Assembly (NCBI GenBank): GCA_021799485.1
Contig: JAJZAK010000001.1
Span: 98,458 to 162,457 of the forward strand
DNA length: 64,000 bases
Direction: 5' to 3'
DNA from: a bacterium
GTDB taxonomy: Bacteria; Elusimicrobiota; Elusimicrobia; UBA1565; UBA9628
Position 1 is the stretch's first letter; every line of letters begins with the position of its first letter. Below are positions 7,709 to 15,952 of the stretch, piece by piece. The position numbers and the translations under genes are program-made. The notes beneath the pieces are model-generated. The model worked only from the letters and a program-made list of their open reading frames with translations. It was not told the DNA's origin and made no database searches.

Positions 7709-9406
7709 TTAGCTAGGCCCCCCCTTGGAAAAACTCAGAACGGCCTCCGGGGGCAGAGAGCCCGCGACGCGAGTCGAGACCCAGACGCGGAAAGGATCGG
7801 CGTTGTAGCGGTTAATGAGAAGTCCCGCCGTCATCTCGCCCCGCTTCAAAGCCAGGTCTTCGGCATGAGGCTCCTTGGAAGAGGCGTAGCCGACGATCCG
7901 AGCCTTCTCCTTGGGATGCGCGAGGAGCGTCATCGCGACTCTCTGGAGCGCCGCGTTTAGCCGCGAACTCCACTCAAAGCTTCTCCTATCGAAATGGAAG
8001 CGGTAGATCTTGATGGGAAGCCGGACCCGCTTGCGCGCCTTGCGGCGGTGGGCCCGCCGTAGAGCCGACGACTTGTGCGCGGGCGCCGCTTGCGCCGGCG
8101 TGGCGGCCGGCGACTTGGCTGCCGCCGGCGCTCCAGCGCCTTTCAAGTCGATCCATCGCTCCGCGACAAGCGTCTTATTTTTGAAGTCCGTCGCCTGCAG
8201 CCGGCAGAGATAGCGCCCCGACGGGAGCGGCGGCCCCCAGAAATGAGTTCGGCCGCTCCAGAAAAGCTGCTCGTAGACAGGGCCGACCCCGACGAACTCC
8301 TCGATCGGCGCGGGCCGAAAGCCCTTCTCCGTCGGGGGCCGCCCCAGAGTCAGACGCCAGGAAACAAGCCCCGCAGGCGGCTTTTCGACCGCGAACTCGA
8401 TGAGAGATCCTTGGTAACCCTCGGCCTTGAAGGCCGCCGGCGTCACTCCCAAGGACAGCGGCGGAGTTCCGGGCGCCGCGGATGCCGAGTCTCCCTCCAA
8501 TTCAAGAGGCTGATCGTAAACGAAAAGGATGATGATGCCCTTGTAGGTTCCCAGGGCTTCGGGGATATCGACCTGCGTGTTGAGGAGATTCACGTGGACG
8601 CGCGGTCCGGAGACCCCCCGATCGACCAGATACGAGGCGATCGCGAGCGTGCGCCTCATATCCAGCACGCTCGCCTTGGCGAAGGCTGTCCCCTCCGGAA
8701 GAATCTGGACTTGGGCCTCTCCCAACCCGAAAACAATCCGCGCCAGCGCCGCGAGCAAAGCGTCCGCCCCGCGCCGCAGATCCGTCTTCTTCTTGAACAG
8801 GGCCGTTGCGGGAATGGCGATGGCCAGCGGACGTTCCCTGCCGGTCTGCTTCATGATGATCCGGGAATCCTTAACGGCTCCCCAAGTGAGAAGTCCCTTC
8901 CTAACCCAGTCATCCAGTTGGGCCTCGACTTCGCGCCTGACCGCGACGTCATCGACCGGGACGAGCGGCCGCTGCGTGCTGACGGGGCCGGGCCAGGCGT
9001 CGGCTCCCGTTCCCGGAGGAGGAGGAGAAGCCTGTCGCACGACGGCGACCATGGCGGGCCCCTGGCCCGCGGCCGGAGACTCAGGGTTCGTCGGCAGCGG
9101 CTCGATCGAGGTCGGGGCGCCGTGGTAGGCGGGAGGAGGACGGGGGGTTTCCGCGGCCGGATTCATCCGTTCCGTGATCATATTGAGATAGTCTCGAGCC
9201 AACGGCCGTTCCGCGGGATTCCCCCCGTTTAGAACGGCGCCGAATTTCTCGAGGGCTTGAGCATCATCTCCCTGGTCGTAGAAATAAATCCCCAGAAGCA
9301 TATCGCGGCTTAATCCAGGCGATCCCGATGTCACGGCTTGGGCGCCGGCCTGCGCCGCCCCCCCCAACCAAGCGGCCGCCAAGAATAATATTTTAAAAGC
9401 GCGCAT
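7709..9406 (-). CDS. Secreted protein with two OmpA-like domains, first gene of the pilus operon
   Basis: 565 residues. Seen: a signal peptide (about 1-22, AQA-GAQ), a short helical repeat region (about 35-80) resembling a TPR, a Pro-rich linker (85-150), a first OmpA/MotB-like domain (about 195-298) with the pattern of a beta strand, helix, LARIVFGLGEAQVQI and RRTLAIASYLVDRGV, a middle beta-rich domain (about 315-420), a basic Ala/Arg linker (425-462), and a second OmpA-like domain (about 463-545) with YRFHFDRRSFEW and LKRGEMTAGLLINR. OmpA-like domains bind peptidoglycan, so a wall anchor for the pilus machine is a reasonable inference. No close named family was recognised. Confidence 0.7.
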   Translation of the reverse strand: MRAFKILFLAAAWLGGAAQAGAQAVTSGSPGLSRDMLLGIYFYDQGDDAQALEKFGAVLNGGNPAERPLARDYLNMITERMNPAAETPRPPPAYHGAPTSIEPLPTNPESPAAGQGPAMVAVVRQASPPPPGTGADAWPGPVSTQRPLVPVDDVAVRREVEAQLDDWVRKGLLTWGAVKDSRIIMKQTGRERPLAIAIPATALFKKKTDLRRGADALLAALARIVFGLGEAQVQILPEGTAFAKASVLDMRRTLAIASYLVDRGVSGPRVHVNLLNTQVDIPEALGTYKGIIILFVYDQPLELEGDSASAAPGTPPLSLGVTPAAFKAEGYQGSLIEFAVEKPPAGLVSWRLTLGRPPTEKGFRPAPIEEFVGVGPVYEQLFWSGRTHFWGPPLPSGRYLCRLQATDFKNKTLVAERWIDLKGAGAPAAAKSPAATPAQAAPAHKSSALRRAHRRKARKRVRLPIKIYRFHFDRRSFEWSSRLNAALQRVAMTLLAHPKEKARIVGYASSKEPHAEDLALKRGEMTAGLLINRYNADPFRVWVSTRVAGSLPPEAVLSFSKGGPS

Positions 9407-9569
9407 AGGCGTCGCCGACGATTACAACAGAGTGCAATATAAGCGCGCAACGGTTTCTGATTTGTTACGAAAAACAAAGACAACGGTAATTCGGAAAGCA
9501 CGGGGCGCCTCGACGGCTGTCGCATCCATGGAGGAAGCTTTCTTGCGCCTTCTGTGGCCTGACAGCGCC

Positions 9570-12128
9570 TTAGTATTTTTTCAGCCTTTCAAGGCCTTTT
9601 TGAGCCGCGTCGCTCCCAGGACTCAAAGCCACGGCTGCCCGGTAATGCCGGGCGGCTTCTGGCAGTTTCCCCTCCCGCTCGTTAAGCACCGCCAGAAGGA
9701 GCTGCGCATCAAAATCCGCCTGGACGTTTCCCGGGCTTTGACTCAGCAATTCTCGGGCTTGGGCCTCCGAGGCGGCGACGTCTCCCCGGGAGGCGAGGAT
9801 CGTCGCCAGGATCAGCCGCGGCTGGGGAAATCGCGGGATCTCCCGGATCGTTTCCATGGCCAAGCTCTCGGCCCCGGCGCCTCGATCGCCGCGCGAAACG
9901 AGGCCCCGCAGTTTTCTGAGGTTCGAAAGACCTTCGAAGAGTCCCCCGTCGGGTTTCCCCGAGCGTCGGCTCAAACTCCAAAGATTGCGCGCGGCCACTT
10001 CCAGATCGGGGTTGATGATCAGCGCCCGCTCATAGGCGTCCTTGGCTTCGCCGTATCGCCGCGCCAAGCTGTAGAGATAGCCCAAGTTGTTCCAATAATT
10101 CGGGTCGGAGGGAAACATCAGGGCGGCCGTCTTTAAGAGCCGGACGCACTTGCCCGCGTAGCGCGCGGGATCCTTAAGATAGACGTTGGAAAGGCTGTTG
10201 TAGGCCGCCGGAGAGACGGGGTTGATGAAAAGAGACTCTCGAAAATAAGGAATCGACGCCTCGGGGTTGCTCAAATGCCCGCTCTCCACGGCGCCGATGT
10301 TGTAATAAATCTCGTCATAGCCCGCGTTGGCGCCCAAGGCTTGAACGTAGGCATCTACGGCGTCCTTGTAGCGCCCCGATCGCGCGTAGACGTTGCCAAG
10401 CTCGTAGAGCGCGTTGACTTCGCGCGGCCCCCAACGCCTGGATTCCTCGAGTTCAGCGGCCGCGCGATCGTAAAAGCCTTGACGCGCGAGCTTAAAGCCC
10501 GCGAAATAATGCGCCTCCCTCATCCAGACTCTGACCCAATACCATGAGGCCGCCGTCGCGGCGGCGAGCCCCAGGACCCCGACGGCGCGCCAGAACCGAT
10601 GCGGGCGGCGGGGTGGAGGCTCGACGGATGCCGTCGCGAGGCCGGCGCTCCACCAAAAAAGAAAAGCTGGCGTCGCGAAATGAAGCGACACGTTGAGGAG
10701 ATTGTCCGCCAGCATTCCCGCCACTCCGGCGGCCGCCGCGAGCCCAAGCCGAGCGGGACGTCCGCCCTTTTCCCGGAAGCGGGACCGGCAGGAAGCGAAA
10801 AACGTCGTCCATAGCCATGCGTAAACCCCCAAACCCAAGAGGCCGGTTTGGCTGAACACCTCGAGGATTTCATTGTGGGCATTATTGGCGTGGGTCCGCA
10901 AAGTCCTGAAAAATTCGAAAGAAGACATCAGCGGGCCCTGGTAAAAAGGGTAGAAAAGCTCGAACACGCCGAATCCCTTGCCGGTCAACGGATTTTCCGA
11001 ACCCATCAGCCACGCCGACAGCCATATCAGCACCCGCTGATGAAGCGGCGCGTAGGGAGTCGGGGAGGAGCGTATCTCCGAAAGTTCGCTGAGGCGATCG
11101 AGAACCGATGGGGCGTATGTGGCCGTGGCGTTGTGGGGCCAAAAGACCACCAAGGCGGCCATGGCCCCGACGAGAAGTCCGTTCGCTCTGGGCGCGGCGC
11201 CGAGACGCTCCCGGACTCGCGGAGAAAGCAAAAGGAGAGAGGACGCCACGAGGGCGCCGGCCCAAGACGACCGCGTCAGGCTGGAGATCAAGGCGCCCTC
11301 CAAAACGACAACGAGGGCTCCATAGGCGAACCGGCGGGGCGCCGGGGACTCCAGATAATAGAGGATGGCGAAGGGCAGCACGAGGACGTCGTAGGATGAG
11401 AGAAAGTTCGGGTTTCCGAAGGTCGAAACGGAGCGGGAACCGTAAGGATTGAGGGTGTGCGGCCATATGAATTCCAAGTTGAAGTACTGGCAGATCGCGT
11501 AGGCCGAGGCCATGAAAGCCCCCGACATGGCGAGATGCGCATAATCGACGGTCCGGCCCCGCCGGCAAAGGGCATAAGCCCAGACGATGCCGCCGGCCCA
11601 CAGGAGCGCCCCGTATGAGTCAAAGACGTGGCTCCAAAGATTTTCCGGCGCGCCGGGAAGGGAGCGCAAATCCGGAAAGGCGATCCAAAGAGCGGGCCAA
11701 AGGACGGCGAAGAGAGACCAGGCTCCCGTCGCGGCGCCCCCCGCTTCCTCGTCGTCGGGACGCCGAGGGCGTGAGGCGAGATAAAAGGGCGCGACGGCGT
11801 TTATGATCAAAAATAAGAGGCTTTTCCCGCCCTCGCTCGCGATCGCGGGCTTGAAAAATGGCCGATGCCCCCAGTAGCTCACCCCCCATGAGAGGAGGGC
11901 CGTCGCGCACCAGAAAAGGATCGGCCAGTCGACCGGCGTTCTCGGCATTCCCGGGCCGCGGCCCCCGATCATGGGAATCAGCCAGCGGATTGAAGCCAGG
12001 CCGATGAGACAGAGGTTGAGAAGGACGATCTGGCTGATGTAGGGATTGCGCGTCAGGTCCGTGAAGAATAGGAGGGGGCTGACAAAGAGGACGCCGATCC
12101 AGAGAAGCGTCTCTAGTTTCTTAAGCAC
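9570..12128 (-). CDS. O-antigen ligase-like (Wzy_C) polytopic membrane protein with C-terminal TPR repeats
   Basis: 852 residues starting with GTG only 7 bases after the 3' end of tRNA-Thr. Residues 1-520 hold about a dozen membrane helices; the WaaL/Wzy signature NAHNEILEVFSQTGLLG lies near residue 416. Residues about 535-850 are tetratricopeptide repeats (e.g. NALYELGNVYARSGRYKDAV, NYWNNLGYLYSLARRYGEA). The family transfers or polymerises lipid-linked glycans, including O-antigen ligation and pilin glycosylation; TPR-tailed versions are common in deep-branching bacteria. Substrate is unknown; nearness to the pilus operon makes a pilin oligosaccharyltransferase possible. No Shine-Dalgarno sequence is visible, consistent with expression from the processed tRNA transcript. 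Confidence 0.85.
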   Translation of the reverse strand: MLKKLETLLWIGVLFVSPLLFFTDLTRNPYISQIVLLNLCLIGLASIRWLIPMIGGRGPGMPRTPVDWPILFWCATALLSWGVSYWGHRPFFKPAIASEGGKSLLFLIINAVAPFYLASRPRRPDDEEAGGAATGAWSLFAVLWPALWIAFPDLRSLPGAPENLWSHVFDSYGALLWAGGIVWAYALCRRGRTVDYAHLAMSGAFMASAYAICQYFNLEFIWPHTLNPYGSRSVSTFGNPNFLSSYDVLVLPFAILYYLESPAPRRFAYGALVVVLEGALISSLTRSSWAGALVASSLLLLSPRVRERLGAAPRANGLLVGAMAALVVFWPHNATATYAPSVLDRLSELSEIRSSPTPYAPLHQRVLIWLSAWLMGSENPLTGKGFGVFELFYPFYQGPLMSSFEFFRTLRTHANNAHNEILEVFSQTGLLGLGVYAWLWTTFFASCRSRFREKGGRPARLGLAAAAGVAGMLADNLLNVSLHFATPAFLFWWSAGLATASVEPPPRRPHRFWRAVGVLGLAAATAASWYWVRVWMREAHYFAGFKLARQGFYDRAAAELEESRRWGPREVNALYELGNVYARSGRYKDAVDAYVQALGANAGYDEIYYNIGAVESGHLSNPEASIPYFRESLFINPVSPAAYNSLSNVYLKDPARYAGKCVRLLKTAALMFPSDPNYWNNLGYLYSLARRYGEAKDAYERALIINPDLEVAARNLWSLSRRSGKPDGGLFEGLSNLRKLRGLVSRGDRGAGAESLAMETIREIPRFPQPRLILATILASRGDVAASEAQARELLSQSPGNVQADFDAQLLLAVLNEREGKLPEAARHYRAAVALSPGSDAAQKGLERLKKY

Positions 12129-12135
12129 GGAGAAC

Positions 12136-12207
12136 AGCCGGAGATGGGATTCGAACCCACAACCTATCGCTTACGAAGCGATTGCTCTACCGTTGAGCTA
12201 CCCCGGC
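12136..12207 (-). tRNA. tRNA-Thr (anticodon CGT)
   Basis: Read from 12207 down to 12136, a full cloverleaf folds: acceptor GCCGGGG with CTCCGGC (one G-U), D-arm GCTC/GAGC, anticodon stem ATCGC/GCGAT with loop TTCGTAA, and T-arm GTGGG-TTCGAAT-CCCAT. The anticodon CGT reads ACG. CCA is not encoded. The 5' 21 bases overlap the end of bcp, and the next gene starts 7 bases after the 3' end. Confidence 0.95.
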
Positions 12208-12678
12208 GCTAATCGATTCTAGGACGGCCTTCACGTGGCCCGGGACGCTGACTTTGCGCTCGACCGATGCCACGCGGCCATCCGGCCCGATCACGAATGT
12301 CGATCGCTCGACCCCCATGTAACGCCTGCCCATGAACGACTTTTCCTTCCAAACACCGTAGGCCTTGCAGAGGGCCTTATCCTCGTCGGCCAAGAGCGGA
12401 AAGGGAAGCTTGTGTTTGGCTTTGAAGCCCTCGTGGGACTTCGGGCCGTCGGGGCTGACGCCCAGGACGACGCAGCCGCGCGACGCGAACTTGGCATGAA
12501 GATCCCTGAAATCGCAGGCTTCCTTCGTGCAGCCGGGCGTATTGTCCTTGGGGTAGAAATAAAGGACCACGGTCTTTCCTCGGTAGTCCGAAAGCCTGCG
12601 AGCCACGCCGCCGTCGTCGACGGCCTCGAAATCGGGGGCCTTGGAGCCAGCCTCGAGAGCGTGAGACATCGCGGGCAT
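12187..12678 (-). CDS. bcp: Thiol peroxidase / peroxiredoxin (Bcp, PrxQ type)
   Basis: 163 residues; reduces H2O2 and organic hydroperoxides in the cytosol using thioredoxin. Seen: FYPKDNTPGCTKEACDF with peroxidatic Cys50 and the PrxQ-type resolving Cys55 five residues later, and the conserved RSTFVIGPDGRV. A start at M4 is possible. The last six codons and the TAG stop lie inside the 5' part of tRNA-Thr on the same strand, so the C-terminal SAGVAQR tail is encoded partly by the tRNA. It follows pgk by 4 bases, so the transcript is probably pgk-bcp-tRNA-Thr-ligase. Confidence 0.95.
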   Translation of the reverse strand: MPAMSHALEAGSKAPDFEAVDDGGVARRLSDYRGKTVVLYFYPKDNTPGCTKEACDFRDLHAKFASRGCVVLGVSPDGPKSHEGFKAKHKLPFPLLADEDKALCKAYGVWKEKSFMGRRYMGVERSTFVIGPDGRVASVERKVSVPGHVKAVLESISAGVAQR

Positions 12679-12682
12679 TATA

Positions 12683-13897
12683 TCAACTTCCCGTCAACGC
12701 CTTGATGCCAGGCAAAATCTTCCCCTCGACGAATTCGAGGCTCGCGCCGCCGCCGGTCGAAAGATGGCTGAAGCTCCCGGCGACGCCCGCCTTGGCGACA
12801 AGCGCCAGGGTGTCGCCGCCGCCGGCGATGGTCACGACGCCCGCCTTTTCGCCTTGCTTGGCGACGGCGTTCGCGACAGCCAGGCTTCCCTTGGCGAAAG
12901 GCTCCATTTCGAAGACGCCCAGCGGGCCGTTCCAGAAGATCGTTTTCGACTTCTTGATCTGCCCGGCAAAAATATCGACCGTGCCGGGGCCTATGTCGAC
13001 GCCGATCATGTCCGGCGGAATCGCCATCCCCTGCGTAAGCTCGACGGGAGAGTCGGGACGCAGTTCCTTGACCGCGGCATGGTCGGCGGGCAACAGACAG
13101 GTGATCTGCCGCGCGAAAGCCTTCTCGATGATCGACTTCGCCTCGTCGAGCATTTCCTTTTCGACGAGAGAGCGGCCGACCGAGATGCCTTGCGCATGGA
13201 GGAAGGTGTAGGCCATTCCCCCGCCAATCAGAAGAGAATCGACCCGTTCGACCAAGCGCTTCATGACCCCCAGCTTTCCAGAGACTTTCGCGCCCCCGAT
13301 GATGGCCAGAAACGGCCTCTGGGGATTGCCAAGAGCGCGATCCAGGAACTCGATTTCTTTTTGCACCAAGAGCCCCACGGCCGACGGCATGCGCCGGGGC
13401 AAAGCGTCGGTCGAGGCGTGGGCGCGGTGAAGAGAGCCGAAAGCATCCTGGATGAATATGTCCCCTAGTTTAGACAGAGCGCCCGCGAACGAGGCGCTGT
13501 CCTCCTCCTCTCCTGGATTGAATCGCAGGTTTTCCATCAGGAGGATCTCCCCGGGCTTGAGCGCCTTGGCGGCCTTCTCCGCCCGCAACCCGACCGTCTC
13601 CTCGCAGAAGGAGACGCGACAGCCCAAAAGCTTCGACAACTCCTCCGCCGCGGGCTTGAGGGTCAGGCGCGGATCGGGCTTTCCCTTGGGCCGTCCCAAA
13701 TGCGAAAGGATCACCACGCGGGCCTGCTCTTTTAAGAGGAACTTGATCGTGGGCAAGGACTCGCGGATCCTCGAATTGTCCCGGACTCCCCCGTCCGAAT
13801 TCAAGGGAACGTTGAAATCGACGCGCAGGATCACGCGCTTGCGGGAAAGTTTCATGTCCTGCAGGCGCTTGACTTTAAGGGCTGGTTCTTCCGGCAT
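12683..13897 (-). CDS. pgk: Phosphoglycerate kinase
   Basis: 404 residues; converts 1,3-bisphosphoglycerate plus ADP to 3-phosphoglycerate plus ATP. Seen: VILRVDFNVPLN near the N-terminus, LSHLGRPKG, LLMENLRFNPGEE, the hinge and nucleotide segment IIGGAKVSGKLGV, WNGPLGVFE and GGGDTLALV. The start is the ATG preceded by AAGGAG; an upstream in-frame extension of 76 codons runs into the arginase gene and is not credible. It sits two genes downstream of gap with an arginase between them. Confidence 0.97.
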   Translation of the reverse strand: MPEEPALKVKRLQDMKLSRKRVILRVDFNVPLNSDGGVRDNSRIRESLPTIKFLLKEQARVVILSHLGRPKGKPDPRLTLKPAAEELSKLLGCRVSFCEETVGLRAEKAAKALKPGEILLMENLRFNPGEEEDSASFAGALSKLGDIFIQDAFGSLHRAHASTDALPRRMPSAVGLLVQKEIEFLDRALGNPQRPFLAIIGGAKVSGKLGVMKRLVERVDSLLIGGGMAYTFLHAQGISVGRSLVEKEMLDEAKSIIEKAFARQITCLLPADHAAVKELRPDSPVELTQGMAIPPDMIGVDIGPGTVDIFAGQIKKSKTIFWNGPLGVFEMEPFAKGSLAVANAVAKQGEKAGVVTIAGGGDTLALVAKAGVAGSFSHLSTGGGASLEFVEGKILPGIKALTGS

Positions 13898-13920
13898 GAT
13901 GGGCTCCTTGTTTTGCTTGT

Positions 13921-14841
13921 TCACAGCAATATCCTTTTGCCAAGGGCCGAAGCGATGAGTTCGCAGGCGAGCGCCGCCGTGGCGTTCTCCACGTCCGCCA
14001 AGGGATTGACCTCGGCCATCTCCAGCGAGAGGATTTTCCCCGACTCCGCGGCGGCCTCCATCACGAAATGCGCCTCGCGGACGGTCAGCCCTCCGTCCTT
14101 CGGGACCGACGTTCCCGGCGCGCACCGGGGATCCACGGCGTCGATATCGAAGCTTAGGTGGAATCCGGCCGTTCCGGCGCCGGCGAGGGCGAGGGCCTCG
14201 TCCACCACGGCCGCGATGCCGCGGCGGTCGATCTCGTGCATCGAGAAGGCGCGCACGCCGCTGTCTCGAAGGTTCTTTCTCTCCTCGTCGTCGACGTCGC
14301 GCACGCCGATCAAGCAGAAATTCTCGGGCGCCACCTTGGGCGCGAACCCGCCCAACCTCGCCAAGCCGCGGTCTCCCATGCCGAGGATATGGGCGACGGG
14401 CATGCCGTGGGCGTTCTTCGATGGAGAGGTCGCCGGCGTGTTGATGTCGGCGTGGGCGTCCACCCAGACGACGCCGAGCCGCTTATTCTTCTCGCGAAGG
14501 GCGCCGGCGATTCCCAAGATGGAGCCGATCGCTATCGAATGGTCCCCGCCGAGCAGAAGGGGCAGCGCATCCTCCGACACGATGCGGCGCGTCCGGGAGG
14601 CGAGCTCGGAGCACATGCGGAGCAGCTCCCGGCGGTTCTTGATGCCCTTGGATGGCGCGGAGGCGGCCGCCGGCCTGGCGGGAACGTCCAAATCGCCGCG
14701 ATCGCTGACGCGCAGCTTCATCCCCCGCAGGGCATCCAAGAGCCCGGCATGTCGAATCGCCGCCGGGCCCTGGGAGGCTCCGGTCCGGTTGGCGGCCTGG
14801 TCCCACGGCACGCCCAGGACAGCGATCTCGCGACCCCCCAT
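13921..14841 (-). CDS. Arginase-type ureohydrolase
   Basis: 306 residues of the arginase/agmatinase family, which hydrolyses guanidino substrates with a di-manganese centre. Metal ligands are visible: LGGDHS (H101), VDAHADIN (D128, H130, D132) and SFDIDAVDP (D232, D234). The HGMP motif after DAHAD, the IGVRDVDDEERKNL segment and the SLEMAEVNPL...N.TA ending match bacterial arginases better than agmatinases. An arginine decarboxylase gene in the same window (61110) would make agmatine, so agmatinase remains a possible role. The start is the ATG 20 bases after the gap stop. Its position between gap and pgk is unusual. Confidence 0.88.
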   Translation of the reverse strand: MGGREIAVLGVPWDQAANRTGASQGPAAIRHAGLLDALRGMKLRVSDRGDLDVPARPAAASAPSKGIKNRRELLRMCSELASRTRRIVSEDALPLLLGGDHSIAIGSILGIAGALREKNKRLGVVWVDAHADINTPATSPSKNAHGMPVAHILGMGDRGLARLGGFAPKVAPENFCLIGVRDVDDEERKNLRDSGVRAFSMHEIDRRGIAAVVDEALALAGAGTAGFHLSFDIDAVDPRCAPGTSVPKDGGLTVREAHFVMEAAAESGKILSLEMAEVNPLADVENATAALACELIASALGKRILL

Positions 14842-14861
14842 GGTCGAGGTTCGCAAGGTTT

Positions 14862-15893
14862 CTATTTCCTTGAAAGGCCCGCCGGCGCCTTGATCCTCGC
14901 CCCCAGATACGCCGCGACGTCGACGACGCGGCGCGAATAACCCCACTCGTTGTCGTACCATCCGAACACCTTCACGAGGTGATCGCCGGAGGTGGCGGTC
15001 AGGAGGGAGTCAAAAATGCAGCTGGCGGGATTCCCGAGAAAGTCCCTGGACACAAGCGGGACGTCGCAGTATTCCAGGATGCCCTTGAGCCGTCCCTGGG
15101 AGGCTTTCTTGAATGCCGCGTTGACCGCCTCGGCGGCCACCGGTTTTTCCGTCACGATGGCGAGATCCGTCAAAGAGACGTCCTGGGTGGGCACTCGGAC
15201 CGAGATGCCGGAGAGCTTCCCCGTGAGCTCCGGAATGACAAGGCCGATCGCCTTGGCGGCCCCGGTCGTGCTGGGGATCATGCTCGCCGCCGCCGCCCGC
15301 GCGCGCCGCAGGTCCTTGTGGGGAAAATCGAGAAGGACCTGGTCGTTGGTATAAGAATGAACCGTCGTCATGTAGCCCGCGCGCACGCCAAAGTTGTCGA
15401 GCAGCACTTTCGCCATGGGAGCCAGGCAGTTGGTCGTGCAGGAGGCGTTCGAGACGATCGTATGCTTGGCCGGATCGAAAGCATCCTCGTTGACGCCCAA
15501 GACGATCGTCGCGTCGGCGCCCTTGGCGGGGGCCGAGATGAGGACGAGGCGCGCCCCGGCCTCGAGATGCGCTCGGGCCTTTTCAGCCTCGGTGAAGCGG
15601 CCCGTGGACTCGATGACCAAATCCACCCCCATCTCGCGCCAAGGGAGCTTCGCGGGGTCCTTTTCCGCGACCACGCGGATCTTGCGGCCGTCGATCGCGA
15701 TTTCCCCCTCCTCGGCGGAGACTTTCCCCGGGAAAGCGCCGAAGGTGGAGTCGTACTTGAAAAGATGCGCCAGCGTCGCCGAGCTCGTCAGGTCGTTGAC
15801 GCAGACGAACTCGAGTTCCGGCTTGTTGAGCCCCGCCCTCAAGACAAGTCTCCCGATCCTCCCGAAACCGTTAATGCCAATACGCATGCTCAT
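14862..15893 (-). CDS. gap: Glyceraldehyde-3-phosphate dehydrogenase
   Basis: 343 residues; NAD-dependent oxidation and phosphorylation of glyceraldehyde-3-phosphate. Seen: MSMRIGINGFGRIGR dinucleotide fold, catalytic Cys152 in SNASCTTNCLAP, the paired His179 in TTVHSYTNDQ, and WYDNEWGYS near the C-terminus. CVNDL after the second beta strand suggests NAD preference. An AGGAGG nine bases before the first ATG supports that start over the ATG two codons later. It leads a run gap-arginase-pgk-bcp-tRNA on the reverse strand, 59 bases downstream of thrS. Confidence 0.97.
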   Translation of the reverse strand: MSMRIGINGFGRIGRLVLRAGLNKPELEFVCVNDLTSSATLAHLFKYDSTFGAFPGKVSAEEGEIAIDGRKIRVVAEKDPAKLPWREMGVDLVIESTGRFTEAEKARAHLEAGARLVLISAPAKGADATIVLGVNEDAFDPAKHTIVSNASCTTNCLAPMAKVLLDNFGVRAGYMTTVHSYTNDQVLLDFPHKDLRRARAAAASMIPSTTGAAKAIGLVIPELTGKLSGISVRVPTQDVSLTDLAIVTEKPVAAEAVNAAFKKASQGRLKGILEYCDVPLVSRDFLGNPASCIFDSLLTATSGDHLVKVFGWYDNEWGYSRRVVDVAAYLGARIKAPAGLSRK

Positions 15894-15952
15894 GATTCAC
15901 GTCCTCCTAATCTTAGCAATGGACGGCGCGCCCAGGCCCCCGCTGTCCCGCA

